Source: Myxococcales bacterium (GTDB taxonomy: Bacteria; Myxococcota_A; Polyangia; Polyangiales; Ga0077539). Taken from it: a DNA stretch of 64,000 nt. Below the pieces are notes generated by a model, which saw only the letters and a program-made list of their open reading frames with translations, ran no database searches and was not told the origin of the DNA. Shown here piece after piece: positions 26,072 to 34,950 of the stretch. A program made the translations under genes and the position numbers. Position 1 is the stretch's first letter. Each line of letters starts with the position of its first letter. The stretch spans positions 62,001 through 126,000 of the forward strand of contig JAUSAZ010000210.1 of the NCBI GenBank assembly GCA_030652255.1, read 5' to 3'.

Positions 26072-28387
26072 GTGACGGTAGGCCTGCCGCAACGCTATCG
26101 GCTCCTCGGGCGCATCGGCGTCGGCGGGATGGCCGAGGTGTTCCGCGCCGAGCTGGTGAGCGCCGAGGGCATCACCCGCGAGCTGGTCATCAAGCGCGTG
26201 CACCCGCGGCTCGCCCTCGACCCCGAGGCGGTGCGGCGCTTCATCGACGAGGCCCGCGTGGCCGCGAAGCTGCGCCACCCCAACGTGGTGCAGGTCTACG
26301 AGTTCGGCCGCGCGGGCGACCACCACTTCCTCGCGATGGAGCTGGTCGAAGGCTGCGACCTCGCCACGCTCCTGCGCCGCGCCCAGGGCGGACGCCTCGC
26401 GCCCGGCGTGGCCCTCGCCGTCATCGACGCGCTGCTCGACGGGCTCGGCTACGTCCACGCCCTCCGCGCCGCGGACGGCTCACCGCTGGGGCTCGTGCAC
26501 CGCGACGTCTCCCCCCACAACGTGCTCCTCGGCCGCGCGGGCGAGGTGAAGCTGGCCGACTTCGGCATCGCGCAGGCCTCCGCCGGGGGCGCCAGCGGCC
26601 TCGGGGCGGTCGAGGGCAAGCTCGCGTTCATGGCCCCGGAGCAGGCCCGCGGCGACCGCATCGACGCACGCTCCGACCTCTTCTCCGCCGCCGCGATCCT
26701 CCACGAGATGCTCACGGGCGCCAGGGTGTACGGCGACGCGACGGGCGATGCCTTGCGAGAGCGCGCGACGCGCGGGGCGCTCGAGCTCGCCGCGCTGGAC
26801 GCGCCGCTCGCGCCGATCGACGCCGTCCTGCGGCGGGCCCTCGCGCCCGCGCCGGACGACCGCTACCACTCCGCGGGCGACCTCCAGGAGGCCCTGCGCG
26901 CAGCCGCCGACCCGCTCGGCCTGCGCCCCGAGGTGGGCGCCCTGCGCGCGCTCGTCGCGCGAGACTCCGTCCCCGACGTCGCGTCGCTGCAGCCCACCGA
27001 CCGCACGCTCACCGACGCGGTCGTGTCCCCGGCCGAGCCTTCAGCGCAGGCCCCCGGCCCGACGCGGCCGCCCCCCAAGGCCGGCCGACGGTTGCTCTTC
27101 GAGCGCGTCGCCATCGCCCTCGGGGTGCTGGTGGTGAGCATCCTCGCCGAGCGACGCACACGCCCGATCGCGCGCCCGACCGCGGGGCTGCCGGCCTCCG
27201 TGCGAGCCGGTCGCCCGCTCCGGCTGGCGATGCCCACGGGGGTCGGCGCCGCCTGGTGGCAGGGCGCGCTGCGCCGTCGCCTGGAGGCCGCGGTCGACGT
27301 ACGGGTCGAGCGGGTCGAGCTCGACGGACCGGTCGCCACCGCCCGCGCGCTGCGCTCGGGCGACGTCGACCTCGCGCTGGTCCCCTCCGAGGCCCTGCGC
27401 GCCCTGGTCACCGCCGACGCCGTGCGCCGCCTCGACACGGTGCTGCCAGAGATCGACGGCGCGGGGTACCTCGCGCTGCGCGCGTCGCTGCGCGCAGAGT
27501 CGCTTCGGTGGGGCGCCAGCGTCGGCGCCGAGGGGGAGGGCACCTACGCGCTCCCGGTGGCGGCCGACCTCGTGGCCTTCGGGGTGAGCGACGCGGCCCG
27601 GCAGCGCGCGCAGGAGTGCGTCGCGACGCAGCGCCCCGCGCTCGACGCATGGCTACGCGCCCACAGCCAGCTCCGGCTGCCCTCGGGGGCGAGCCTGCGC
27701 CGCGAGCTCGACGACTGGACCTCGTGGGACCTCGTGATCGCCTCGTGGTGCTGGTCGCGCCGCGGCGAGCGCCTCGCCACCGTGACGCCCGACGACGGCG
27801 CCGGGGTGGGGGCGGCGGTCGCCCGATGGGGCTCCCTCGGCGCGACGACGGACGGTGCCGTGCCGACCGCGGAGGCGCTGGCGGCGGCGCACGAGGCGAC
27901 CGCCGTGCTCGCTGCCATGGGCGCGATCGCGGAGCCCGGAACGACCTCGGCCGAGGGCGCCGTGGTGGCCCGGTGGGCGTCCATCTCGTGGTGGTCGGGG
28001 CACCGCGTCGAGGCGTGGACCCTGGCCCGCCCGCCCCGAGGCGACCGCCTGACCCTCGATGCCCTGGGCGACCCGGCGGGCGAGGGTCAACGAGGGGTCG
28101 TGGGTCGCACCTGGGGATGGTCCCTGGGGCGCGGATCGTCACGCACCGCGCGCGCCGCCCGCCTGCTGCTTCTCGTCGCCCGCGAGTCCGGCAGTGACGC
28201 GCTCGTGGACGAGCTCGGCGGCGCCCCCGCGATGGCCCGCCGCGCCCCTGCGCCGGGGCCGATCGGGGACTTCATCGCGGCCTCGTTGGCGCAGTCCCCC
28301 TTCGTCCGCCTGGAGGGGCCCGCGTCGCTCGACGAGACCGAGTCGCTCCCCGCCCGGGTCCGCACGCTGCTGGCCGACGAGCAGTGA
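26072..28387 (+). CDS. Transmembrane Ser/Thr protein kinase with binding-protein-like outer domain
   Basis: A 771-residue receptor-type kinase. Residues 8-270 form a complete kinase domain: GVGGMAEVF (glycine loop), LVIKRVH (Lys), [13 protein letters not shown] (catalytic Asp and Asn), LADFGIAQ (DFG) and MAPEQARG, so it should be active. A Pro-rich linker leads to one membrane segment at 345-360 ([14 protein letters not shown]). The outer 400 residues (370-770) look like a periplasmic solute-binding fold: [36 protein letters not shown] and [18 protein letters not shown] start. This reads as one-protein ligand sensing coupled to phosphorylation; the binding-domain assignment is an inference. 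Confidence 0.82.
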   Translation: MTVGLPQRYRLLGRIGVGGMAEVFRAELVSAEGITRELVIKRVHPRLALDPEAVRRFIDEARVAAKLRHPNVVQVYEFGRAGDHHFLAMELVEGCDLATLLRRAQGGRLAPGVALAVIDALLDGLGYVHALRAADGSPLGLVHRDVSPHNVLLGRAGEVKLADFGIAQASAGGASGLGAVEGKLAFMAPEQARGDRIDARSDLFSAAAILHEMLTGARVYGDATGDALRERATRGALELAALDAPLAPIDAVLRRALAPAPDDRYHSAGDLQEALRAAADPLGLRPEVGALRALVARDSVPDVASLQPTDRTLTDAVVSPAEPSAQAPGPTRPPPKAGRRLLFERVAIALGVLVVSILAERRTRPIARPTAGLPASVRAGRPLRLAMPTGVGAAWWQGALRRRLEAAVDVRVERVELDGPVATARALRSGDVDLALVPSEALRALVTADAVRRLDTVLPEIDGAGYLALRASLRAESLRWGASVGAEGEGTYALPVAADLVAFGVSDAARQRAQECVATQRPALDAWLRAHSQLRLPSGASLRRELDDWTSWDLVIASWCWSRRGERLATVTPDDGAGVGAAVARWGSLGATTDGAVPTAEALAAAHEATAVLAAMGAIAEPGTTSAEGAVVARWASISWWSGHRVEAWTLARPPRGDRLTLDALGDPAGEGQRGVVGRTWGWSLGRGSSRTARAARLLLLVARESGSDALVDELGGAPAMARRAPAPGPIGDFIAASLAQSPFVRLEGPASLDETESLPARVRTLLADEQ

Positions 28388-28422
28388 ACAACTCGTCCCC
28401 GCGGTGTGCTATCCAGTCTCCC

Positions 28423-28605
28423 ATGTCGCAATGGCTCGGATACCTCGGCGCGATCGCGCTGGTCTGCGTAGGCGCAAGCCTCAACGCCCCCAACGCCCCC
28501 GCTGAACCGCCCCCCGCTCCCATCGTCGTCGCGGCCCCGGAGGCCCCCGTCCCCGCGATCGACCCGTCGGCCCCCGCCGCGGCCAACGCACCATCAGGCG
28601 GTTGA
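28423..28605 (+). CDS. Small Pro/Ala-rich exported or anchored peptide
   Basis: A 60-residue protein 35 bases after the kinase gene. Residues 4-20 (WLGYLGAIALVCVGASL) are hydrophobic; the rest is almost only Pro, Ala, Val and Asn, like a periplasmic spacer. It could be a small membrane-tethered partner of the kinase or a fortuitous frame. Frame choice rests on the ATG and the hydrophobic start; nothing else supports it. Confidence 0.4.
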   Translation: MSQWLGYLGAIALVCVGASLNAPNAPAEPPPAPIVVAAPEAPVPAIDPSAPAAANAPSGG

Positions 28606-28615
28606 GCGCACTGAC

Positions 28616-28634
28616 GGGCTCCGGTCTGGAGCCC
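28616..28634. terminator. Hairpin between converging genes
   Basis: GGGCTCC (28616-28622), loop GGTCT, GGAGCCC (28628-28634): seven perfect pairs in the 40-base gap between the small peptide gene and the J-like/TPR gene, both of which end here. No T-run. Probably shared 3'-end structure. Confidence 0.5.
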
Positions 28635-28645
28635 CCGACGATTCG

Positions 28646-29650
28646 CTAGCGGCGCGCTAGCGAGGAGAGCAGCTGACGCGCTCCCTCGCTGGCCGGGTCG
28701 ATGGCGAGCGCGCGACGCGCGGCGTCTTCCGCCGATGCGGCGTCGCCCACCCGCTGATGACACTCGGCGAGGCGGACGAGCACGCCCGCGTCGTGCGGGT
28801 TCGCCCGCGACGCACGCAGCCAATGCGCAGCCGCCTCCGGCCAGCGCCCGGCCTCCTCCTCGCGCCGCGCCTGCACGCCCGCGAGGGCGGCGCGGGTGTC
28901 CGCCAGCGCCTGCCCCGCCGTCTGCAACGCTGCGACCCTCGCGGCCTGCGGGTCGAGCACCTGCGCGATGCAGAACTGCACCGACACGGCGATGCGCTCG
29001 ACCTCGACGAGCAGGGTGTCCAGGTCACGTCGGTCGGCGCCCGTCGTCGGGGGCGGCGCAGAGACCGGGTTCGCGCGGCCGCCCCCGTCCATCGGCTGCG
29101 GATGGAACGATGGTCGGCGCGCAGGGGGAGCGCCGTTGATCGGCCTTGCGTCGCCCGGCGTCGGAAACGCCGGCTTGCGCAGCGGCGCCGGGACGACCAG
29201 CGGACCGTCGACGGGCGCCGAGGAGGGCCGCGCCTCGGGGGCCCACGAGCCCGCGCGCTCGTCTCGCGCGCCTCCTCCCGCCGGGGGCTTCGGGGGCGCC
29301 GGGGTCGTCGCCGGACGCGGCGGGGCTTGGGTCTCCCCTCGCCGCCCCTCGCCGCGCCGCAGCTGCTGGTCGTAGAGGAAGCGCCGCACCGGGTCGCCGA
29401 GCACCTCCGTCGCCTGGTCGATCGCCCGCAGGATGCACTCCACCCGGCGCTGGTACTCCCCCGAGGGGATGCCGACGAAGCGCGAGGCGTCCATGCGCTT
29501 GCGGAGGTCCCTCGCGGCCTGGTCGATGGCCTCCCAGGACGAGTCCAGCGCCACGGCCAGCAGCTCGTAGTGCGTGCGGCCGTTCAAGCGCTCGAACAGT
29601 CGATCGATCGCAACCCGGTCCTCGGTCGACAAGGCAGTCACATCAGCCAT
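28646..29650 (-). CDS. J-domain-like and TPR-repeat protein
   Basis: A 334-residue cytoplasmic protein. Residues 14-95 look like a J-domain (THYELLAVALDSSWEAIDQA, with RRFLYDQQLRRG at the end), but the HPD tripeptide that drives DnaK ATPase is absent. A Pro-rich linker covers 100-210. The C-terminal 110 residues have TPR-like helices (AGRWPEAAAHWLRASRANP and GDAASAEDAARRALAIDP). Such proteins in Myxococcota are often scaffold proteins near kinases. No partner is evident here. Confidence 0.72.
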   Translation of the reverse strand: MADVTALSTEDRVAIDRLFERLNGRTHYELLAVALDSSWEAIDQAARDLRKRMDASRFVGIPSGEYQRRVECILRAIDQATEVLGDPVRRFLYDQQLRRGEGRRGETQAPPRPATTPAPPKPPAGGGARDERAGSWAPEARPSSAPVDGPLVVPAPLRKPAFPTPGDARPINGAPPARRPSFHPQPMDGGGRANPVSAPPPTTGADRRDLDTLLVEVERIAVSVQFCIAQVLDPQAARVAALQTAGQALADTRAALAGVQARREEEAGRWPEAAAHWLRASRANPHDAGVLVRLAECHQRVGDAASAEDAARRALAIDPASEGARQLLSSLARR

Positions 29651-29800
29651 GGCTCGCGATCCCCTCCCCAGAAAATCGATGCCGGAACTCCCCCTGCGCC
29701 TTCTCGTCTACCCGCGACGGCGCCGTCAAGGTGGCGATTCCAGCACGCCTCCATGCGCTGAACATTTGTTGCCAGCAATTATGAACGGTCCATCGTCGTC

Positions 29801-29817
29801 GGGTACATCCGTTCAGC
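29801..29817 (+). promoter_or_regulatory. Possible LexA-type box upstream of small unknown gene
   Basis: GGGTACATCCGTTCAGC matches 15 of 17 positions of the Myxococcus xanthus LexA consensus as I remember it (CTRHAMRYBYGTTCAGS); only the first two bases differ. It lies 43 bases before the ATG of the gene at 29860. A seven-base inverted repeat (TGAACGG at 29782-29788, CCGTTCA at 29809-29815) overlaps it. The remaining bases of the 29651-29859 gap show nothing else clear. Confidence 0.35.
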
Positions 29818-29859
29818 CAGCGGGAGATACCCCTCCCGTCGCACCTCCACGGAGACGCC

Positions 29860-30207
29860 ATGACCAACCCGACCATCATCCTCCGCAACGCGGGCTTCTG
29901 CTTCACCTGGCGACGCACCACCGAGCGGGTGGTTCGAGTGAGCCTCTGGCGGGTCGACCCCGCCACCGGGCAGCGCCACTGGGTCACCTGCGCGCTGGCT
30001 GCCAACGACCGTGACACCATCCGCGCCCGGGCGCTCGCGCTCATGACCTGGGCTCGCGCGATCCCCACCGCGGCAGGACAGGACGTCCAGGCGCAGGCGG
30101 TCGCCACCTCGCTCGCGATCACCGCACACCGCCTCGCGCGACTCGACATCCCCGCCAACATCGGGCGCCGCAGCGGCGTCCACACCCCGCGCAGCCGCGC
30201 CGCCTGA
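29860..30207 (+). CDS. Small basic protein of unknown function
   Basis: A 115-residue protein with about 18 Arg, no signal and no membrane segment. The ATG follows GGAGACGCC. Segments such as GFCFTWRRTTERVVRVSLW suggest beta strands, and the second half looks helical (DVQAQAVATSLAITAHRLA). It precedes recQ by 101 bases in the same direction. No family recognised. A link with DNA repair is suggested only by its position and by the LexA-like box before it. Confidence 0.5.
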   Translation: MTNPTIILRNAGFCFTWRRTTERVVRVSLWRVDPATGQRHWVTCALAANDRDTIRARALALMTWARAIPTAAGQDVQAQAVATSLAITAHRLARLDIPANIGRRSGVHTPRSRAA

Positions 30208-30219
30208 TCTTTCGTCGCT

Positions 30220-30236
30220 TGGACAGGTTATGTCCA
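30220..30236. promoter_or_regulatory. Palindrome upstream of recQ, shared with radA
   Basis: TGGACA-GGTTA-TGTCCA, an inverted repeat of six bases with a five-base spacer, 72 bases before the recQ ATG. Its core, GACAGGTTATGTC (30222-30234), differs at one base from GACAGGATATGTC upstream of radA (44412-44424). Both genes belong to DNA repair. This is a candidate operator for a common regulator. Confidence 0.5.
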
Positions 30237-30308
30237 TCTCGCGTCGCTTCGACCCCCGCGGCACCCCGGGGGCGCGCTCGACGTGATGCTATGGTGCCCG
30301 CCACCCCC

Positions 30309-32213
30309 ATGACCGACGACGACTCACCGGTCGCGCGCGACCCGCTCCGCGCCGCGCTGCTCGATCGCTTCGGCCTCGAAGACTTCCGCCCCTGGCAGCG
30401 GGAGGCCATCGACGCGCTGCTCGAGGGCGGGCAGGCGCTCGTCGTGGCGCCCACCGGCGGCGGCAAGAGCCTGACGTACCAGTTCACCGCCACCTGCCTG
30501 CCGGGCGTCACCCTCGTCATCTCGCCGCTGGTCGCGCTGATGGAAGACCAGGTGCGCGCGCTCGACCAGCGCGGGGTGTCCGCCACCTACCTCGCCTCGA
30601 CCCTGCAGCCCGACGTCCGGCGCGCGCGCATCGCGGGCATGCTCGCGGGGCGCTACAAGCTCGTGTACCTCGCCCCCGAGCGCCTGCAGTTCGACGGCTT
30701 CGTCGACGCCTGCGCCCGCGCGAAGATCTCGCTCATCGCGGTCGACGAGGCGCACTGCATCTCGATGTGGGGGCACGACTTCCGCCCCGACTACCTTCGC
30801 ATCGGCGACCTCATCGAGCGCCTGCGGCCGCCGCGGCTGATGGCCTGCACCGCCACGGCGACGCCCGACGTGCGCAACGAGATCCTGGAGCGGCTGCGCT
30901 TCGACCGCGAGCGGGTGAGGGTGGTGCTGCGGGGCTTCGCCCGGCCCAACCTGCACCTCGCGGCGCGCACCGTCGACGGCCCGACGGAGTCCAAGGAGAC
31001 CGTCCGGCGCGAGCTGCGCCGGGTGCTCGGCGACCCGGTGCGGCCGCGGGGCGGCGCCATCGTCTACGCCGCCACCCGCAAGAACACCGAGGGCTTCGCC
31101 GACGACCTGCGGCGCGCCGGGTGGAACGCCGCGCCCTACCACGCCGGCCTCGGCGCCGACGAGCGATCGAGCCTCTCCGAGCGCTTCAGCGAGCGGCGCA
31201 TCGACGTGGTCGTCGCCACCAACGCCTTCGGCATGGGCATCGACCGGCCGGACATCCGCACGGTGCTGCACCTGCAGCCGCCGTCGAGCATCGAGTCGTA
31301 CTACCAGGAGGTCGGCCGCGCGGGGCGCGACGGCGCCGAGGCCCACGGCCTGCTGCTCTGCTCGGGCGTCGACATCGCCCTGCGCCGGCGGCTCACGCAG
31401 ATGGGCACCGACGGCCAGGCGCCCGACCCCGCGCAGGCCGCCCGCGCGTGGACGCTCTTCCGCGAGCTCCTGCGCTACCTCGACGCGGGCACCTGCCGGC
31501 ACGACTTCATGCTCCGGTACTTCGGCGACGAGCGGGAGATCCTCGGCGGCTGCGGGCACTGCGACGTGTGCGCCACCATCGATCAGCGCGACGACGAGGT
31601 GCCGCAGGCGCAGGTCGACACCACCGTCCGCATGGGGCTCTCCGGGGTCGCGCGCGCCCGGCAGCGCGGCGGGTTGCAGGCCATCGCCGAAATGCTGCGC
31701 GGCGCGTCGTCGCAGCGCACCCAGCGCTTCGGCTTCGACCAGCTCTCCACCTTCGGCCTCCTGCGCGACCGCTCGCAGCCGTGGGTGCTCGCGCTGCTCC
31801 GGGGCTTCCTCGCGGCCGGCTGGATCGACCTCAGCCCCACCGAGCACCCCGTGCCCTTCGTCACCGCGAGCGGGGCCGCCGTGATGCGCGGCACCGAGCC
31901 CGTGCGCTTCCGCCTCCCGCCCGACCGCGAGCGACCGCGCGCCGCCGCGGCCCGTCGCCCGACGGCCGAGGCGGCGGTGGGCACCTACGACCCCGCCCTC
32001 TATGAACGCCTGCGGGCATGGCGCGCCGAGGAGGCGAAGCGCCGCGGGCTGCCCGCGTACGTCGTGGCCTTCGACCGCACGCTCCAGGAGGTCGCTGCCC
32101 GGCGCCCCGGCGACCTGTCGTCCCTGTCGCAGGTGCACGGCCTCGGACCCGCGCGCGTCGAGGCCTACGGCGAAATCCTGCTCGACATGCTCCGGTCGTC
32201 CGCCGCGACCTGA
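30309..32213 (+). CDS. recQ: RecQ-family ATP-dependent DNA helicase
   Basis: A 634-residue superfamily 2 helicase that unwinds branched DNA in recombination repair. Motif I is APTGGGKSLTYQ, motif II VDEAHCISMWGHDFR, motif III ACTATATPDV (split by codon use but complete as TATATPDVR), motifs V-VI ATNAFGMGIDRPDIR and QEVGRAGRDG. A zinc site follows (CRHDFMLRYFGDE and CGHCDVC), then a winged-helix region and a C-terminal HRDC domain (LYERLRAWRAEEAKRRGLPA, LSQVHGLGPARVEAYG). An ATG at 30291 in the same frame would add six residues; neither start has a clear ribosome site. The palindrome at 30220 lies upstream. Confidence 0.93.
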   Translation: MTDDDSPVARDPLRAALLDRFGLEDFRPWQREAIDALLEGGQALVVAPTGGGKSLTYQFTATCLPGVTLVISPLVALMEDQVRALDQRGVSATYLASTLQPDVRRARIAGMLAGRYKLVYLAPERLQFDGFVDACARAKISLIAVDEAHCISMWGHDFRPDYLRIGDLIERLRPPRLMACTATATPDVRNEILERLRFDRERVRVVLRGFARPNLHLAARTVDGPTESKETVRRELRRVLGDPVRPRGGAIVYAATRKNTEGFADDLRRAGWNAAPYHAGLGADERSSLSERFSERRIDVVVATNAFGMGIDRPDIRTVLHLQPPSSIESYYQEVGRAGRDGAEAHGLLLCSGVDIALRRRLTQMGTDGQAPDPAQAARAWTLFRELLRYLDAGTCRHDFMLRYFGDEREILGGCGHCDVCATIDQRDDEVPQAQVDTTVRMGLSGVARARQRGGLQAIAEMLRGASSQRTQRFGFDQLSTFGLLRDRSQPWVLALLRGFLAAGWIDLSPTEHPVPFVTASGAAVMRGTEPVRFRLPPDRERPRAAAARRPTAEAAVGTYDPALYERLRAWRAEEAKRRGLPAYVVAFDRTLQEVAARRPGDLSSLSQVHGLGPARVEAYGEILLDMLRSSAAT

Positions 32214-32271
32214 GCGCCCCGCACGACTTCTTCGCCGCAGCGCGAGGAGCTTGCAACTGCATCGGCAGCCG

Positions 32272-34950
32272 ATGCATCTACTCGTCGTCGTGCTCAACCG
32301 CCGCATTCGCGCTCGCGTCCTCGCCGTCACCCTCACCGCCGGAGCGCCCGCCGCCGCGCAGATCGGCGCGACCACCCGGGCCGACCCGACGCCCGCCGCA
32401 CCGGCGGCCTCGTCGGCCCCGCGGCTCACCCAGTTCGTGCAGGCGGACTATCCCCCCGCCGCGCTCGCGCAGGGCCTCGAGGGCTCGGTGCTGCTCGAGC
32501 TCACCATCGATCCGACCGGCCACGTCACCCAGGTCACCGTCGCGCAGCCCCTCGGCAACGGCTTCGACGAGGCCGCGACCGCCGCCGCGCGCACCTTCGT
32601 GTTCGAGCCCGCGCGCCGCGATGGCGTCGCGGTCGCGTCCATCCTCCGCTACCGCTACCGCTTCAGCGCCGCGGCCGCCCGCGAGGCCCAGCGCCCCCGG
32701 CCCCGGGCCCTGCTCCGCGCGACGGTGCGGGGGAGGGCCGACCAGCCGGTCGCCAACGCCGCGGTCACCCTCACGCTCCCCGACGGATCGACCCGCGACG
32801 CCACCACCGACGCGGCGGGGGCGTTCCGCTTCGAGCTCGAGGTGGTCGGCGACATGCGCCTCGCCATCCGGGCCGAAGGGTTCGACGCCCTGGAGGTCAC
32901 CGAGCCCGTCGCCGACCGCGAGGACGTCGGGCTCACCTACCGGCTCACCCCCGCGCGACCCGCGGCGCCCGCCGCGACCCCGGGCAGCCCCGTGTCCGAG
33001 GCGACCCCCGCCGAGGACGAGGACGAGGCCACCGTGCGCGCGCGCCGCCCGCCGCGCGAGGTGACGCGCCAGTCGCTGGAGTTCCGGGAGATTCTTCGCA
33101 TGCCCGGCACCGGCGGCGACGCCCTGCGCGCGGTGCAGAACTTCCCCGGCGTCGCGCGCGCCATCAACGGCCTGCTCATCGTGCGCGGCTCCACCCCGCA
33201 GGACACGCAGATCTTCGCCGACGGCACCTCGATCCCGCTCGTCTACCACTTCGGCGGGCTCTCCTCGGTGGTGAGCACCGAGCTCCTCGACCGCATCGAT
33301 TTCTACCCGGGCAACTTCAGCGCGCGCTACGGCCGGGCCCAGGGCGGCATCGTCGACGTCGGGCTGCGCTCCCCGAGGCGCCAGGGCTTCCGCTTCGTCG
33401 CCAACATCAACCTCATCGACGCGAGCCTCTTCGCCGAGGGGGCGATCACCCGCAACCTCAGCTTCGCGGTGTCGTTTCGCCGCAGCTACATCGACGCCAT
33501 CCTCGGCGGGGTGCTCAGCGGCATCAACGCCGTCTCCTTCACGTCGCTCCCGGTGTACTGGGACTACCAGGCCCTGCTGGAGTACCGCCCGACCTCCCGC
33601 GACCGCATCCGCCTCGCCTTCCTGGGCTCGGACGACTCGCTCTCGCTGATCCTCAACCAGCCCTCGGAGGTGGCGCCGCGCTTCTCGGGCAGCTTCTCCA
33701 CGGGCATCGGGTTCCACGCGGGGCAGCTGCTCTGGGATCACACCTTCTCGACGAGCGTGTCGAGCCGCGCGATGTTCTCCATCAACCGGAACGCCATCAA
33801 CGTCGGCGGCGGCGACGTCTTCGGCCTCAACCTCAACTTCTGGAACATCACCGGCCGCTACGAGCTCACCGCGCAGGTCAACCGCCGGGTGCGCGCCAAC
33901 CTCGGGATGGACCTCACGGGCGGCCCCGCGGAGATCCGCTTCAACGGCGTGCGCATGCCCACCGAGGGGCAGCAGCCCAACCTCCAGAACCTCGCGCGCG
34001 TCTCCACGCAGGACGCCGACACCCTCTACCGCCCGGGCGCCTACGCCGAGCTCGAGGTGACGCCCACCCCGCGGCTGCGCCTCATCCCCTCGCTGCGCGT
34101 GGACTACACCCGCGACGCCAACCGCAGCTGGGCGGTGCAGCCGCGCTTCTCCTTCCGCTGGGAGCTCGCGCGCGACTGGTTCATCAAGGGCGGCGTCGGG
34201 GTGTTCAACCAGCCGCCGCAGCCGTCGCAGAGCTCGAGCGCGGTCAACTCCTTCAACCCGTCGACCACGGTGGGCAACCCCTTCCTCGGGACGCAGCGCT
34301 CCATCCACTACGGCCTCGGGATGGAGCACAACTTCTCCCGCTACGTGTCGCTCTCCGCCGAGGGCTTCTACAAAGACCTCGACGAGCAGATCATCGCGCA
34401 GCCCTCGGTGCTGGGCGCGGCCTACCTCAACTCGGGCATCGGGCGCATCTACGGCGGGGAGATCCTGCTGCGCCACCGACCGTCGTCGCGCTTCTTCGGC
34501 TGGCTCGCGTACACCATCTCCCGCTCCGAGCGCCGCGACTCACCCGCCTCCACGTACCGCATCTTCCAGTTCGACCAGACCCACATCCTCACCCTGATCG
34601 GGAGCTATCGCCTCGGGCGCGGCTGGGAGGTCGGGCTGCGCTTCCGCTTCGTCACGGGCAACCCCACCACCCCCATCATCGGCGCCGTCTACAACGGCGA
34701 CACCGGGACGTACACGCAGATTCCCGGCGCGTCGTACTCGGCCCGCAACGCGCCCTTCCACCAGCTGGACGTGCGCATCGACAAGACATGGACCTTCCGG
34801 CGCGGCAGCCTCAACCTCTTCCTGGAGGTGTTGAACGTCTACAACAACGCCAACCCCGAGGGCGTGCAGTACAACTACAACTACACCCAGTCGACCACGG
34901 TCACCGGCATCCCGATCTTCCCGAACCTGGGGTTCCGATATGAGTACTGA
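32272..34950 (+). CDS. TonB-dependent receptor fused to a TonB C-terminal domain
   Basis: An 892-residue outer-membrane transporter. After a signal peptide (about residues 1-25) comes a TonB C-terminal-type domain at 45-135 (QADYPPAALAQGLEGSVLLE, LGNGFDEAATAAARTFVFEP). A carboxypeptidase-regulatory-like domain follows (150-230, with RATVRGRADQPVANAAVTL). Then an acidic linker, the plug (FPGVARAINGLLIVRG, IPLVYHFGGLSSVVST) and a 22-strand-type barrel ending in FPNLGFRYEY. TonB domains normally sit on inner-membrane proteins; having one at the N-terminus of a receptor is unusual. The stop overlaps the next gene by 11 bases. Ligand unknown. Confidence 0.85.
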   Translation: MHLLVVVLNRRIRARVLAVTLTAGAPAAAQIGATTRADPTPAAPAASSAPRLTQFVQADYPPAALAQGLEGSVLLELTIDPTGHVTQVTVAQPLGNGFDEAATAAARTFVFEPARRDGVAVASILRYRYRFSAAAAREAQRPRPRALLRATVRGRADQPVANAAVTLTLPDGSTRDATTDAAGAFRFELEVVGDMRLAIRAEGFDALEVTEPVADREDVGLTYRLTPARPAAPAATPGSPVSEATPAEDEDEATVRARRPPREVTRQSLEFREILRMPGTGGDALRAVQNFPGVARAINGLLIVRGSTPQDTQIFADGTSIPLVYHFGGLSSVVSTELLDRIDFYPGNFSARYGRAQGGIVDVGLRSPRRQGFRFVANINLIDASLFAEGAITRNLSFAVSFRRSYIDAILGGVLSGINAVSFTSLPVYWDYQALLEYRPTSRDRIRLAFLGSDDSLSLILNQPSEVAPRFSGSFSTGIGFHAGQLLWDHTFSTSVSSRAMFSINRNAINVGGGDVFGLNLNFWNITGRYELTAQVNRRVRANLGMDLTGGPAEIRFNGVRMPTEGQQPNLQNLARVSTQDADTLYRPGAYAELEVTPTPRLRLIPSLRVDYTRDANRSWAVQPRFSFRWELARDWFIKGGVGVFNQPPQPSQSSSAVNSFNPSTTVGNPFLGTQRSIHYGLGMEHNFSRYVSLSAEGFYKDLDEQIIAQPSVLGAAYLNSGIGRIYGGEILLRHRPSSRFFGWLAYTISRSERRDSPASTYRIFQFDQTHILTLIGSYRLGRGWEVGLRFRFVTGNPTTPIIGAVYNGDTGTYTQIPGASYSARNAPFHQLDVRIDKTWTFRRGSLNLFLEVLNVYNNANPEGVQYNYNYTQSTTVTGIPIFPNLGFRYEY

